From Ruminococcus sp. AM22-13 (GTDB lineage Bacteria > Bacillota > Clostridia > Lachnospirales > Lachnospiraceae): a DNA stretch of 64,000 nt. This document shows, in pieces, positions 9,787-19,419 of this stretch. The notes beneath the pieces were generated by a model. That model saw nothing but the letters and a program-made list of their open reading frames with translations, searched no databases and was not told the origin of the DNA. The stretch lies in assembly GCF_003471165.1 (NCBI RefSeq), contig NZ_QRIL01000012.1, positions 27,243-91,242 on the forward strand, read 5' to 3'. The number at the start of each line of letters is the position of its first letter. Positions within the stretch are counted from its first letter, which is position 1. The position numbers and the translations under genes were made by a program.

Positions 9787-10091
9787 AATATAAGCTTACG
9801 AAGGCAGAGCAGGAAACCGTCATCAATTTTGACAATGAACTGGATACTGCCAGTATTTACACCCATGACAGCCGCCTGATTAAGAAGCTTCGGAAACTGC
9901 GAAAACAGTATCCGGAGCAGTTTGTTTTGGAGCATCGGGAGCAAGGGTCAGTCACTTATACGATTCCGAAACGCTGTGTTGGTATCCGACCGCCTTATAG
10001 TGAAAAACGACGGGAACAGCAGCGACAGGAAGCAAAGGAAAACGGCCTGCCGTTTATGGAGAAGGGAGAAATGAACGATGGCAAGAATTGA
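9783..10091 (+). CDS. Small ICE protein of unknown function
   Basis: A 102-residue charged protein beginning MKYKLTKAEQETVINFDNE, with helix-rich Arg/Lys segments (KKLRKLRKQYPEQ) and a SEKRREQQRQEA tail. It overlaps the previous gene by four bases and the following gene by fourteen, so it belongs to the topB operon. Similar short proteins lie at this place in related ICEs. Function not recognised. Confidence 0.65.
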   Translation: MKYKLTKAEQETVINFDNELDTASIYTHDSRLIKKLRKLRKQYPEQFVLEHREQGSVTYTIPKRCVGIRPPYSEKRREQQRQEAKENGLPFMEKGEMNDGKN

Positions 10092-10671
10092 AAAATGGGA
10101 TGAAGTGCATGGAAATCAGGCACCGGACGAAAGAATGATGGCATTTCTCGACAGCGCTACCGACCAGTATGCGATTTTGCAGCTTCGCCGCAGCGAGAAT
10201 ACGGTATATGAACGCTTTTCGTCTATGCGCGAACTGGAACGGATGGGGCTGGAACCGGATATTGACCATTATGAGGTGGTGTATACGGCTCCGCTTCTTC
10301 CATACAAGGATCAGAATACGATGTTGGAGGAACTGTATGCGAAATTCAATGTTTCCCGCCCTGATGATTTTACTGGGCATAGTCTTTCTGTGTCTGACAT
10401 CGTGGCTTTACGGCAGAATGGTGTTGTAAGCTGTCACTATGTGGATTCCATCGGTTTCCAGGAACTGCCCGGATTTTTGAAACCGGAGAATTACCTGAAA
10501 GCCGCAGAAATGGCGATGGAGGACGATTACGGCATGATTGACGGCGTGATCAATAACGGAAAGAAGGAAGAACCGGCAGAGAAAGCATCGGTTCTGGATC
10601 AGCTGAAGGAAAAGCAGGAGGCGGTGCCGCCTGCGCCGCCTCGCAGGTGCTGCGAAGAAAAGGAGTTATAA
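10078..10671 (+). CDS. YodL domain protein (DUF4316-like)
   Basis: A 197-residue protein whose core (YAILQLRRS ... YEVVYTAPL ... GHSLSVSDIVALRQNG ... YYVDSIGFQELP-like ending) is the YodL domain found in ICE accessory proteins. The same domain occurs at about residues 190-290 of the protein at 21.0-22.5 kb, so the window holds two versions. It overlaps the preceding gene and touches the TTRAP gene. The role is unknown; the association with TTRAP is conserved. Confidence 0.75.
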   Translation: MARIEKWDEVHGNQAPDERMMAFLDSATDQYAILQLRRSENTVYERFSSMRELERMGLEPDIDHYEVVYTAPLLPYKDQNTMLEELYAKFNVSRPDDFTGHSLSVSDIVALRQNGVVSCHYVDSIGFQELPGFLKPENYLKAAEMAMEDDYGMIDGVINNGKKEEPAEKASVLDQLKEKQEAVPPAPPRRCCEEKEL

Positions 10672-10878
10672 ATGCGTTTTACGGATGACGAATGGATGCT
10701 CATGATGCTTTACAGCCCTGGCACACGGACAGGGCTGATTGCAGAGCTTCAGACGATGCAAAAAAGTCTGACGGGCAGAGACAGAAACCTGCGCAGGTGG
10801 ACGGCCTCGCTGCTTGCGAAACTGGCAGAGATGACAGATGCAGAATATGAGGCACTGGATTTGTATCCGGACGAATAA
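10672..10878 (+). CDS. TTRAP family transposon-transfer assisting protein
   Basis: A 68-residue protein with the pattern FTDDEW..MM.YSPGTRTGLIAEL ... LAKLAEMTDAEYEALDL, matching the transposon-transfer assisting protein family. Its ATG directly follows the preceding stop codon. Copies also occur at 22.54 kb (intact) and 44.79 kb (truncated). Proposed to aid conjugative transfer; mechanism unknown. Confidence 0.8.
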   Translation: MRFTDDEWMLMMLYSPGTRTGLIAELQTMQKSLTGRDRNLRRWTASLLAKLAEMTDAEYEALDLYPDE

Positions 10879-10900
10879 GAGAGAGGAGGAAAATAGACAG

Positions 10901-13900
10901 ATGATGACGAAAACGGCTTATTATATGCAGATGGCACAGGAAGCTGCGGCACAGATCACTGGCAGCAAAGAACAGTGGACAGCGTTTCTGACCACATCCG
11001 CAAGGCTTTATAAGTATCCTTTTGCGGAGCAGCTGATGATCTATAAGCAGAGGCCGGAAGCAACGGCCTGTGCGGAGTACGATCTCTGGAATGATCGGAT
11101 GAACCGCTATGTGAAACGTGGTTCCAAGGGCATTGCTCTTTTGGATATGCGTGGCGAGCAGCCGAAACTGCGGTATGTATTTGATGTGGCAGATACCGGA
11201 GAACGGAAGAATTCACGTCCGGTACAGCTCTGGAAAATGAATGCGGAGCATGAGCAGCCGATCATTCGAGCAATGGATGCAGCGTTTGATGTGCCTGCCG
11301 GTGCCGGATCTCTGGAAAATCACATTATGGAAGCGGCGGAACGCCTTGCAAGGGATTACTGGGAGGAAAACCACAGGCAGATCAGTGACATCGTTGCAGA
11401 TTCCTATCTGGAAGGGTATGATGAACTCAACATCGGAGCTTCCTTTAAGAGAGCTGCCGCTGTCAGCATCGCATATTCCGTCTTTACCCGGACGGTGGGC
11501 AATGCAGATGACTATTTTGAGCACGAGGATTTTCTGGATATCTTTGATTTTAATACGCAGGCTGCCGCCAATGTGCTGGGAACTGCGGTCAGCGAAATGT
11601 CCAGCCAGATCTTCCGGGAAATTGAACGCACGATCCGAACCTATGAAAGAGATAAGCAGGCAGAAAGGAGCCAAAACTATGATGGAGCTGAATTACACGA
11701 AGAACGGCGATTACCTGATTCCGGACATCCAGTTGTCGGTGCAGGAACAGAAGCCGCTGGGCAAGTACGGGAGGATGCGCAGAGCGTTCCTGCAGGAGAA
11801 CAACACGCTGCTGTACAATCACCTGATCCTAACCGAGAAGCTGTATCCGCACCTTTGGGAGATTCAGGAGACCGCGACCGCACGGATGGAGCAGATGATG
11901 GCGGAACTTCTGAAAGCGAATCCGGCACCGGACAAGAAATCGAACCAGATGGCCTGGGTGCAGCACATGAACATGCTGAAAGCGCAGGCAGAGGAAGTCA
12001 TTCTGACGGAACTTATCAACAGCTAAATTTTATGAGCCTGTTTCAGTCCGAAGCAGAGCAGATTCAGAAAATTGATGCGGCGGCAGAAAATGCAGCCAGA
12101 GAAGCGGAGAGCGAAAAGCCCTCCGCTTTTGTCATTTCTGAGGATGAAATCGACCGGATGCTGCGGACAGGCTCCAATTTTGAGGGCGGAAAAATCCGTA
12201 TTTATGCGCTGTATCAGCAGCAAGGGGACGCAAAAGAACGAGCTGCATTTCTGAAAGCGGAATATGGTATCGGTGGTCACAGCTATACCTTTATGGATGG
12301 CAGTCGCGGTTTTGCGGATTATGACGGGAAAGGCATTCTGCTTCGCAATTATGGTCATGACCGGGAAGTACGCCTCACATGGTCGGCGGTGGATAAGCGG
12401 TTAGACCGGCTTGTGGAAAATGGTCAGTACCTGACTGCTCTGGAAATGGAAGAGTATCGAAAGCTGGAGCAGGAATACGGCGCGCCGCTTCCTATGCCGA
12501 CTGCTGCCCATGTCTTTCCTCCAACGCCACCGGAACACTACGATACTGGAAATGAGCATGTGGACAACATGCTGAATACGGCTGCGGATGTCTATGCCCG
12601 GAGTGAACTGGCGGCACCCCAGCGTTTTACCGTGATGGAGACAGACGATGGCTATGCGGTCTGGGATGATATTCAGGACGGCATTCATGTAGAGCCGGAT
12701 GGTGTCAGCGAGGAGTTTACCAGCGAATGGGAGGCAGAGACCTACCGTCAGCAACTGATTAAAAAAGTCCAGGAACGGGAGGCCAAAGACTGGCTCTATG
12801 TTGAGCAGAGTAAACAGAATTTGCAGCAGGACATTCCATTCCCGGATGTGGAATCCGAAGAAGCACCGGAAGCGGTTCACGCAGAGGCAGATCCTCTGGT
12901 GCTGGAAATGCAGGAACACGCCAGAGAACTTGCCAGAGAGTCAGGCTATGCACCGAATGAACGATTTGTGGTCACGATGACCGGCGAGAATTTCCCGGAT
13001 TCTAAGGATGCGTTTGCCATCTGGGATTATGTTAAAGAAGAGTATTACGGATATTCGGACGGAAAAGTGCAGACATTTGCCGATTATGTGAGTGCGTCAG
13101 AGGCGTTGCAGGAGATTCGCGGCAGGAATATGGAGGCTGAAAAAGAGCCTGCGACTGTGCAGCCAGAACCGGCAGCTCCGGTGCAGCCGGATTATCGTGT
13201 CGGTGATACGCTGTATCTGGACGGAAAGGCATTTACGATTGAAAAAGTCGGGCTTTTCGACGTGGAGCTTCGGGACCCGGATTCCGTGTATCCGATCTTC
13301 CGCTCGGAAAGCAAGGAGAATCTGGCAAGACTTTTGGGGCATGAGGAAAATGTTCACCTGCACAATCTGGTGGTTGATCTGAATCCTGGCAGAGAAAAGC
13401 AAAGTGAAGAACAGCACTTGACTATCCAGGAGACAGAACCGGAGAGCACTCATGCAGAAAACTACCGCATCAACAGCTTTCATCTCGGTGAAGGCAGCCC
13501 AAAGCAGAAATTCCGTGCCAACATGGATGCCATCTACACGCTGAAAGCCTTAGAAAATCAGCATAGGGATGCGACACCGGAGGAACAGGAAACGCTGGCC
13601 AATTATGTCGGCTGGGGTGGGCTGGCAGATGCCTTTGACGCAGAGAAAACTGCCTGGACAGGCGAATATAAGGAGCTGAAAGCAGCTCTTACGGAAGAAG
13701 AATATGCCGCAGCCAGGGCTTCGACTCTGAATGCGCATTACACCAGCCCTACCGTGATCCGTGCAATCTATGAGGCATTGGACGGTATGGGATTTGAGAA
13801 AGGCAATATTCTGGAACCTTCGATGGGTGTCGGCAACTTCTTCGGTATGCTGCCGGATTCCATGCTGGGAAGCAGACTGTATGGTGTGGAACTGGATTCC

Positions 13901-16900
13901 ATCACCGGGCGCATTGCGCAGAAATTGTATCCGCAGGCAGAAATCAAGGTGGCAGGCTTTGAAACCACCGACCGGCGCGACTTCTATGATCTGGCCGTGG
14001 GCAATGTGCCCTTTGGCAACTACCGTGTCAGCGATAAGCCCTATGATAAACTCGGATTTTCTATCCACAACTATTTCTTTGCCAAGGCATTGGATCAGGT
14101 TCGTCCCGGTGGCATCGTGGCCTTTGTTACCAGCCGCTACACGATGGATTCCAAGAATCCGGACGCGCGAAAGTATCTGGCGCAACGGGCAGAACTGCTG
14201 GGGGCTATTCGACTTCCTAACAACGCATTCCGTGCCAATGCCGGTACAGATGTAGTGTCGGATATCATTTTTCTGCAAAAGAGAGACCATCCTATTGATA
14301 TCGAACCGGATTGGGTGCATCTGGGGCTGACATCGGAGGGTATTACCCTCAACAGCTATTTTGTTGACCACCCGGAAATGGTGCTGGGTGAGATTACAAC
14401 GGAAAGTACCCAGTACGGCAAGGAAGAATGTACGGTCATTCCGATTCCGGATGAGGATCTGGGAGACCAGCTGCATGAGGCTGTGCAGCATATCGGCGGT
14501 CACTATGAAGCGCAGGAGCTGGCACCGGAGGAAGAACTGTCCTTGCAGGGCGAAACCATTCCGGCAGACCCCAATGTAAAGAACTTCTCCTATGCGGTGG
14601 TGGATGGGGATGTCTACTTCCGTGAGAACAGCATCATGCGAAAGGCTGACCTTTCTGCGACAGCCACCGGCAGGATCAAGGGCATGGTGGAGCTTCGTAC
14701 CATTGTGCAGGAACTGATCGACTATCAGCTGAACGATTATCCGGAGGACGCGATTGCCCAGAAACAGCGGGAACTGAATGTAGCCTATGACCGATTCGCC
14801 GATCAGTATGGGCTTATCAACTCCCGTGCAAATGCGCAGGCTTTTTCAGAAGATTCGTCTTATTATCTGCTCTGCTCTCTGGAAAATGTAGATGAAAACG
14901 GCAGGCTGGAATCCAAGGCGGATATGTTCACCAAACGGACGATTCGACCGGAACGGGCTGTTACCAGCGTAGATACTCCGGCAGAGGCTCTGGCAATCTC
15001 CATCGGAGAGCGCGGCAAAGTGGATTTGCCCTATATGTCGGAGCTTTTAGGTACACCGGGAGAATATGAAAAAATCCGGCAGGAACTGCATGGTGTCATT
15101 TTCAAAGACCCGATGACGCAGGGCGGCGAGGAAAACGGATGGGTGACGGCTGATGAATATCTGTCCGGCAATGTCCGTGAAAAGCTCCGTGTGGCAGAAC
15201 TGGCTGCGGCTTCGGACTCTGCCTTTGCAGTGAACACGGAATATTTGAGAAAGGCGCAGCCGAAAGACCTGGATGCGTCGGAGATTGATGTGCGCCTTGG
15301 TGCCACATGGGTCAATCGGGATTATATCCAGCAGTTTATGGAAGAAACCTTTGAACCGCCGTTTTACCTGCGCCGAAACATTGAAGTGAAATTCTCTCCC
15401 ATGACGGCAGAATGGCAGATCACTGGCAAGAGTACACCGAGCCGGAATGATGTTCATGCCTATATGACCTACGGCACCAGCCGTGCCAATGCCTACCGGA
15501 TTCTGGAGGATACGCTGAATCTGCGGGATATCCGTATCTACGATACCGTGGAGGATGCAGACGGCAAGCAGAAGCGCGTTCTGAATAAAAAGGAGACCAC
15601 CCTCGCCCAGCAGAAACAGCAGGCCATTAAGGATGCGTTCCAGAACTGGGTGTGGAAAGACCCTTATCGCCGTGCGGAACTGGTGGAAAAGTATAACGAG
15701 CTGTTCAACAGTACCCGTCCCCGTGAATACGATGGTTCTCATATCCGCTTTGGCGGCATGAATCCGGAAATCCGGCTGCGGGAACACCAGCAGAATGCCA
15801 TTGCTCATGTGCTGTACGGCGGCAATACGCTGCTGGCTCACGAGGTAGGTGCCGGTAAGACCTTTGAGATGGCCGCTTCTGCTATGGAGGCAAAGAGGTT
15901 GGGACTGTGCCAGAAATCCATGTTCGTTGTTCCGAATCATTTGACCCTTCAGTGGGCAAACGAGTTCCTGCGCCTGTATCCGAGTGCAAAATTGCTGGTG
16001 GCAAGCAAAAAGGACTTTGAGACTGCCCGAAGAAAAAAGTTCTGCGCACGAATTGCCACTGGCGATTATGATGCGGTCATCATCGGGCATTCTCAGTTTG
16101 AGAAAATCCCGGTGTCCGCAGAACGGCAGGAGCGGATTTTGACTGCCCAGATTGATGAAATCGAAAATGCCATTGCTGAGATGAAATCCCAGAATGGCGA
16201 ACGTTTCTCCATCAAACAGATGGAAAAAACCCGGAAAGGATTGGAGGCGAGATTGGAGAAACTCCGGGCAACCGACCGAAAGGACGATGTGATTACCTTT
16301 GAGCAGCTGGGCGTAGACCGGTTGTTTGTAGACGAGGCACACGCGTTTAAGAACCTGTTTCTCTACACAAAAATGCGCAATGTCGCAGGCTTGTCCACTT
16401 CGGAAGCGCAGAAATCTTCGGATATGTTTATGAAGTGCCAGTATATGGACGAGCTGACAGGTGGGCGCGGCATCATCTTTGCGACCGGAACCCCGGTCAG
16501 CAACAGCATGACGGAGCTTTATACCATGATGCGGTATCTCCAGTATGGCACGTTACAGCAAAAAGGGCTGACCCATTTCGACAGCTGGGCTTCTACCTTT
16601 GGTGAGACCACCACGGCCATTGAGCTGGCACCGGAAGGAACCGGATACCGGGCAAGAACAAGATTTGCAAAGTTCTTCAACCTGCCGGAGCTGATGAATA
16701 TGTTCAAGGAAGTGGCAGATATCAAGACTTCCGATCAGCTGCATCTGCCGGTGCCGGAGGCAAAGTTTGAAACCGTGGTAGTGCAGCCCTCGGAGCATCA
16801 GCAGGCGATGGTGGCGGAGCTTTCGGAACGGGCGGCGGCTGTGCATTCCGGTGTGGTAGACCCATCGGTCGATAATATGCTGAAAGTCACATCGGATGGC

Positions 16901-18286
16901 AGAAAGCTGGGGCTGGATCAGCGGCTGATGAATCCGCTTCTTCCGGATGACCCCAACAGCAAGCTCAACGCCTGTGTGCGGAATGTGCTTCGGATTTATG
17001 AGGAAGGACAGTCGGATAAGCTGACCCAGTTACTGTTCTGCGACCTCAGCACGCCGAAGAACGATGGAACCTTCAATGTCTATGAGGATATCCGCGCCAA
17101 ACTCATCCAGTCCGGCGTACCGGAGGAAGAAATCGCATTTATCCATGATGCGGATACCGAGGCAAAAAAGAAAGATTTGTTTGCCAAAGTCCGTACCGGA
17201 CAGGTGCGGGTGTTGTTAGGTTCGACACAGAAGATGGGCGCAGGCACGAACGTGCAGGACAGACTGGTGGCCGTGCATCATTTGGATGTGGGTTGGCGGC
17301 CTGCGGACATGACCCAGCGAAATGGTCGTATCATCCGTCAGGGCAACCGCAACAAAGAAGTGCAGGTTTATCAGTATGTGACGGAAGGAACCTTTGATGC
17401 CTACCTCTATCAGACACTGGAGAATAAGCAGAAGTTTATCAGCCAGATCATGACCAGCAAATCTCCGGTTCGTTCCTGTGATGATGTGGATGAGCAGGCA
17501 CTTTCCTATGCGGAGATCAAGGCACTTTGTGCAGGAGACCCGCAAATCAAGGAAAAAATGGACTTGGATGTAGATGTTGCAAGACTGAAGGTGCTGAAAG
17601 CAGATCATCAGAGCCAGCAGTACCGATTGGAGGATAAGCTGATGAAATATTTCCCTGCGGAGATTGAGAAAACACAGGGGTTCATCAAGGGCTTTCAGTC
17701 GGATATCCGGACGGTGGCGGCACATCCGCTGCCGGAAGAGGGTTTCTGCGGCATGGAGGTGAAGAGCACACGCTTTATTGAAAAAGCCGAGGCCGGTGAA
17801 GCAATCCTTGCGGTCTGTAAAGCCAATCAGAGTCTGGAGCCGGTACCGCTTGGCAGTTATCGAGGTTTCAAGATGGAACTGGCATTTGACAGCTTCCAGA
17901 AAGAGTATCAGGTACTGCTGAAAGGCGAGATGACCCACCGGGTACCCATCGGAACCAGTGCTGCGGGTAATATCCAGCGTCTGGACAATGCTCTTGCTGG
18001 GATTCCTGCAAGATTGGAAAAGGCAGAACAGCAGTTGGACAGTCTTAGGAGCCAGCAGGAAGCTGCGCAGGCCGAGCTTGGAAAACCGTTTCCCCAGGAG
18101 GCAGAACTGGCAGAGAAGAGTGCAAGACTGGCAGAATTGGACGCACTGCTGAATATGGATGACCGTGGAAATGATGATCCTGACCGTGAGAATACAACAG
18201 AAAAGCCGTCTGTCCTGGCAGAGCTGCGTGATCGTGCTGGTCGCATTCCGCCGATGACACATCGGGATGAGGAGGTGGCACTATGA
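10901..18286 (+). CDS. Giant DNA methylase / SNF2-type helicase fusion (DarB-like)
   Basis: A 2461-residue polypeptide. The N-terminal 250 residues are an ICE-specific domain (LYKYPFAEQLMIYKQRP). After a Gly/Glu-rich linker (residues about 260-378) come an adenine-methylase-like domain with LEPSMGVGNFF near residue 971 and NVPFG near 1035, and a superfamily 2 helicase with EVGAGKT near 1648, VDEAH near 1810 and QRNGRIIRQGN near 2139. Similar fusions, including phage P1 DarB, protect incoming DNA from restriction; such a role is inferred. GAGAGGAGGA precedes ATG 10901. The linker is read in a second frame by tnpV, which probably explains its odd composition. The stop overlaps the mobC start. 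Confidence 0.9.
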   Translation: MMTKTAYYMQMAQEAAAQITGSKEQWTAFLTTSARLYKYPFAEQLMIYKQRPEATACAEYDLWNDRMNRYVKRGSKGIALLDMRGEQPKLRYVFDVADTGERKNSRPVQLWKMNAEHEQPIIRAMDAAFDVPAGAGSLENHIMEAAERLARDYWEENHRQISDIVADSYLEGYDELNIGASFKRAAAVSIAYSVFTRTVGNADDYFEHEDFLDIFDFNTQAAANVLGTAVSEMSSQIFREIERTIRTYERDKQAERSQNYDGAELHEERRLPDSGHPVVGAGTEAAGQVREDAQSVPAGEQHAAVQSPDPNREAVSAPLGDSGDRDRTDGADDGGTSESESGTGQEIEPDGLGAAHEHAESAGRGSHSDGTYQQLNFMSLFQSEAEQIQKIDAAAENAAREAESEKPSAFVISEDEIDRMLRTGSNFEGGKIRIYALYQQQGDAKERAAFLKAEYGIGGHSYTFMDGSRGFADYDGKGILLRNYGHDREVRLTWSAVDKRLDRLVENGQYLTALEMEEYRKLEQEYGAPLPMPTAAHVFPPTPPEHYDTGNEHVDNMLNTAADVYARSELAAPQRFTVMETDDGYAVWDDIQDGIHVEPDGVSEEFTSEWEAETYRQQLIKKVQEREAKDWLYVEQSKQNLQQDIPFPDVESEEAPEAVHAEADPLVLEMQEHARELARESGYAPNERFVVTMTGENFPDSKDAFAIWDYVKEEYYGYSDGKVQTFADYVSASEALQEIRGRNMEAEKEPATVQPEPAAPVQPDYRVGDTLYLDGKAFTIEKVGLFDVELRDPDSVYPIFRSESKENLARLLGHEENVHLHNLVVDLNPGREKQSEEQHLTIQETEPESTHAENYRINSFHLGEGSPKQKFRANMDAIYTLKALENQHRDATPEEQETLANYVGWGGLADAFDAEKTAWTGEYKELKAALTEEEYAAARASTLNAHYTSPTVIRAIYEALDGMGFEKGNILEPSMGVGNFFGMLPDSMLGSRLYGVELDSITGRIAQKLYPQAEIKVAGFETTDRRDFYDLAVGNVPFGNYRVSDKPYDKLGFSIHNYFFAKALDQVRPGGIVAFVTSRYTMDSKNPDARKYLAQRAELLGAIRLPNNAFRANAGTDVVSDIIFLQKRDHPIDIEPDWVHLGLTSEGITLNSYFVDHPEMVLGEITTESTQYGKEECTVIPIPDEDLGDQLHEAVQHIGGHYEAQELAPEEELSLQGETIPADPNVKNFSYAVVDGDVYFRENSIMRKADLSATATGRIKGMVELRTIVQELIDYQLNDYPEDAIAQKQRELNVAYDRFADQYGLINSRANAQAFSEDSSYYLLCSLENVDENGRLESKADMFTKRTIRPERAVTSVDTPAEALAISIGERGKVDLPYMSELLGTPGEYEKIRQELHGVIFKDPMTQGGEENGWVTADEYLSGNVREKLRVAELAAASDSAFAVNTEYLRKAQPKDLDASEIDVRLGATWVNRDYIQQFMEETFEPPFYLRRNIEVKFSPMTAEWQITGKSTPSRNDVHAYMTYGTSRANAYRILEDTLNLRDIRIYDTVEDADGKQKRVLNKKETTLAQQKQQAIKDAFQNWVWKDPYRRAELVEKYNELFNSTRPREYDGSHIRFGGMNPEIRLREHQQNAIAHVLYGGNTLLAHEVGAGKTFEMAASAMEAKRLGLCQKSMFVVPNHLTLQWANEFLRLYPSAKLLVASKKDFETARRKKFCARIATGDYDAVIIGHSQFEKIPVSAERQERILTAQIDEIENAIAEMKSQNGERFSIKQMEKTRKGLEARLEKLRATDRKDDVITFEQLGVDRLFVDEAHAFKNLFLYTKMRNVAGLSTSEAQKSSDMFMKCQYMDELTGGRGIIFATGTPVSNSMTELYTMMRYLQYGTLQQKGLTHFDSWASTFGETTTAIELAPEGTGYRARTRFAKFFNLPELMNMFKEVADIKTSDQLHLPVPEAKFETVVVQPSEHQQAMVAELSERAAAVHSGVVDPSVDNMLKVTSDGRKLGLDQRLMNPLLPDDPNSKLNACVRNVLRIYEEGQSDKLTQLLFCDLSTPKNDGTFNVYEDIRAKLIQSGVPEEEIAFIHDADTEAKKKDLFAKVRTGQVRVLLGSTQKMGAGTNVQDRLVAVHHLDVGWRPADMTQRNGRIIRQGNRNKEVQVYQYVTEGTFDAYLYQTLENKQKFISQIMTSKSPVRSCDDVDEQALSYAEIKALCAGDPQIKEKMDLDVDVARLKVLKADHQSQQYRLEDKLMKYFPAEIEKTQGFIKGFQSDIRTVAAHPLPEEGFCGMEVKSTRFIEKAEAGEAILAVCKANQSLEPVPLGSYRGFKMELAFDSFQKEYQVLLKGEMTHRVPIGTSAAGNIQRLDNALAGIPARLEKAEQQLDSLRSQQEAAQAELGKPFPQEAELAEKSARLAELDALLNMDDRGNDDPDRENTTEKPSVLAELRDRAGRIPPMTHRDEEVAL
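11679..12026 (+). CDS. tnpV: TnpV-family protein nested in the helicase gene (+1 frame)
   Basis: A 115-residue protein beginning MMELNYTKNGDYLIPDI and containing LGKYGRMRR, LYPHLWEIQ and AQAEEVILTELI, the hallmarks of TnpV proteins of Tn4451-type elements. AGAAAGGAG at 11662-11670 lies 8 bases before ATG 11679, so it has its own ribosome site. It lies wholly inside the methylase/helicase gene, in the +1 frame; there the host frame encodes a low-complexity Gly/Glu/Ala/Asp linker. The host frame resumes a conserved look at about 12029, right after the tnpV stop. Family TnpV is small and of unknown mechanism. Confidence 0.85.
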   Translation: MMELNYTKNGDYLIPDIQLSVQEQKPLGKYGRMRRAFLQENNTLLYNHLILTEKLYPHLWEIQETATARMEQMMAELLKANPAPDKKSNQMAWVQHMNMLKAQAEEVILTELINS

Positions 18287-18615
18287 GTGTTCGGGAACAC
18301 TGGATCAATGTCCGGGTGAACCCGGAAGAGCTGGCGAGGATTCGTGAAAAGCAGAAGGAATTGGGTATTCGGAATACCGGTGCCTATATGAGAAAGATGG
18401 CGATGGACGGGTACTGCGTAAATCTTGATTTGTCGGATGTGGCGCAGGTATCCATCCTTCTTCGCCGATGCAGCAACAACCTGAATCAGTACGCAAAACG
18501 CGCCAATGAATCTGGAAGCATCTATGCGGAGGATATCCGGGATTTGCAGAGACGGCTGGATGAACTCTGGGAGATGCAGAAGCTGATCCTGAAGAGGCTT
18601 TCTGGTATTCGCTGA
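18283..18615 (+). CDS. mobC: MobC-like relaxosome accessory protein (ICE 1)
   Basis: A 110-residue protein with an N-terminal ribbon-helix-helix-like segment (INVRVNPEELARIREKQKEL) and the MobC C-terminal signature (LRRCSNNLNQYAKRANESG). It binds near oriT and helps the relaxase nick. ATGAG overlaps the helicase stop. The relaxase of the same element is 0.8 kb downstream with two small genes between, unlike the second mob pair in the window where mobC and mobA overlap. Confidence 0.85.
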   Translation: MSVREHWINVRVNPEELARIREKQKELGIRNTGAYMRKMAMDGYCVNLDLSDVAQVSILLRRCSNNLNQYAKRANESGSIYAEDIRDLQRRLDELWEMQKLILKRLSGIR

Positions 18616-18766
18616 CGGCGCAAATGTGCGGGATTTCTACAGCACATGGCACAGATGAAACTGTCTGTGCCGTTACATATTTCTTGGTCTACCTGTTGAC
18701 ATCGTGGTGTTTGGCAAGCAGGTACGATAAAATGAAGATGAAAAGAAAAACGAAGGGGTGAAATCC

Positions 18767-19072
18767 ATGAAGATCGTATGTTTTTTGTTGAAGCTGGTGC
18801 TGAAAATCCTGTTGCTGCCGGTTGCGTTTCTGCTGCGATTTCTATGCTTTATCTGGAATCTGCTGATGCAGCTATCCCTGTGGGTGCTTTCACCGGTTAT
18901 GCTGTTCGTTCTTGGCTGCGGCATCTATTCGGTGGTTCGGGCGAGCTGGACGGATGTGTTCCTGCTGACCCTGATTGAGATGGGACTGTTCGCAGCTGCG
19001 GTTGGTGCGGGCGGCATCATGGAACTGATGGAGCGGCTATGTGAGCGTGTAGAGGATGTTTTGACAATTTGA
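18767..19072 (+). CDS. Small membrane protein
   Basis: About 101 residues with two or three hydrophobic segments (VCFLLKLVLKILLLPVAFLL; LWVLSPVMLFVLGCGIYSVV; LIEMGLFAAAVGAGGIMEL). AAGGGG lies about 10 bases before ATG 18767. TTGACA at 18696-18701 might belong to a promoter, but its spacing to the nearest -10-like sequence is too long to be convincing. No family recognised; location between mobC and the relaxase suggests a transfer accessory. Confidence 0.6.
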   Translation: MKIVCFLLKLVLKILLLPVAFLLRFLCFIWNLLMQLSLWVLSPVMLFVLGCGIYSVVRASWTDVFLLTLIEMGLFAAAVGAGGIMELMERLCERVEDVLTI

Positions 19073-19088
19073 GTTCAGGAGGGATTTG

Positions 19089-19358
19089 ATGGATATTCAG
19101 TTTATGAAAGATTATTATGATTTACGATACGAGGAAACAGATGGAGAGAATCATTTTGTGAATGAGACTGCTTATCAGGAAAAACAGTCTGAGCAATCGA
19201 AGATGGAAGACCAGCTGATGGAAATGGTGGGCGGCAGCGAATCTAATGTGTGGAAGCTGTACGAAAGCATTATGTGCGTCTATTTCGATATGGAAGAGAT
19301 CATCAAGCAGGCCGTTTATTTGCAGGGAGCTTATGATCGGGAACGGATGTTAAAATGA
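19089..19358 (+). CDS. Small acidic ICE protein of unknown function
   Basis: An 89-residue acidic protein (DYYDLRYEETDGENHFVNETAY) with an amphipathic helical second half. AGGAGGGA ends 5-6 bases before ATG 19089, which is preferred over TTG 19086. It lies between a small membrane protein and a terminator in front of the relaxase. Function not recognised. Confidence 0.6.
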   Translation: MDIQFMKDYYDLRYEETDGENHFVNETAYQEKQSEQSKMEDQLMEMVGGSESNVWKLYESIMCVYFDMEEIIKQAVYLQGAYDRERMLK

Positions 19359-19374
19359 GAATAGTGAATTGGTA

Positions 19375-19401
19375 AGAGCTGCCTTCGGGTAGCTCTTTTT
19401 A
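19375..19401 (+). terminator. Terminator between small genes and relaxase
   Basis: AGAGCT/AGCTCT stem with GCC-TTCG-GGT top, followed by TTTTT. Confidence 0.75.
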
Positions 19402-19419
19402 GATGGAGGAATATGAAAA

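Noticed and set aside
13761..14255. Second plus-strand frame inside the methylase domain
   Set aside because: Unlike tnpV it has no ribosome site and no family resemblance, and the host frame is conserved methylase there.
15047..16342. Long minus-strand frame inside the methylase/helicase gene
   Set aside because: Opposes conserved helicase motifs; composition typical of an antisense frame.
18696..18733. Possible promoter TTGACA ... TACGAT before the small membrane protein
   Set aside because: Spacing of 21 bases or more to any -10-like sequence.
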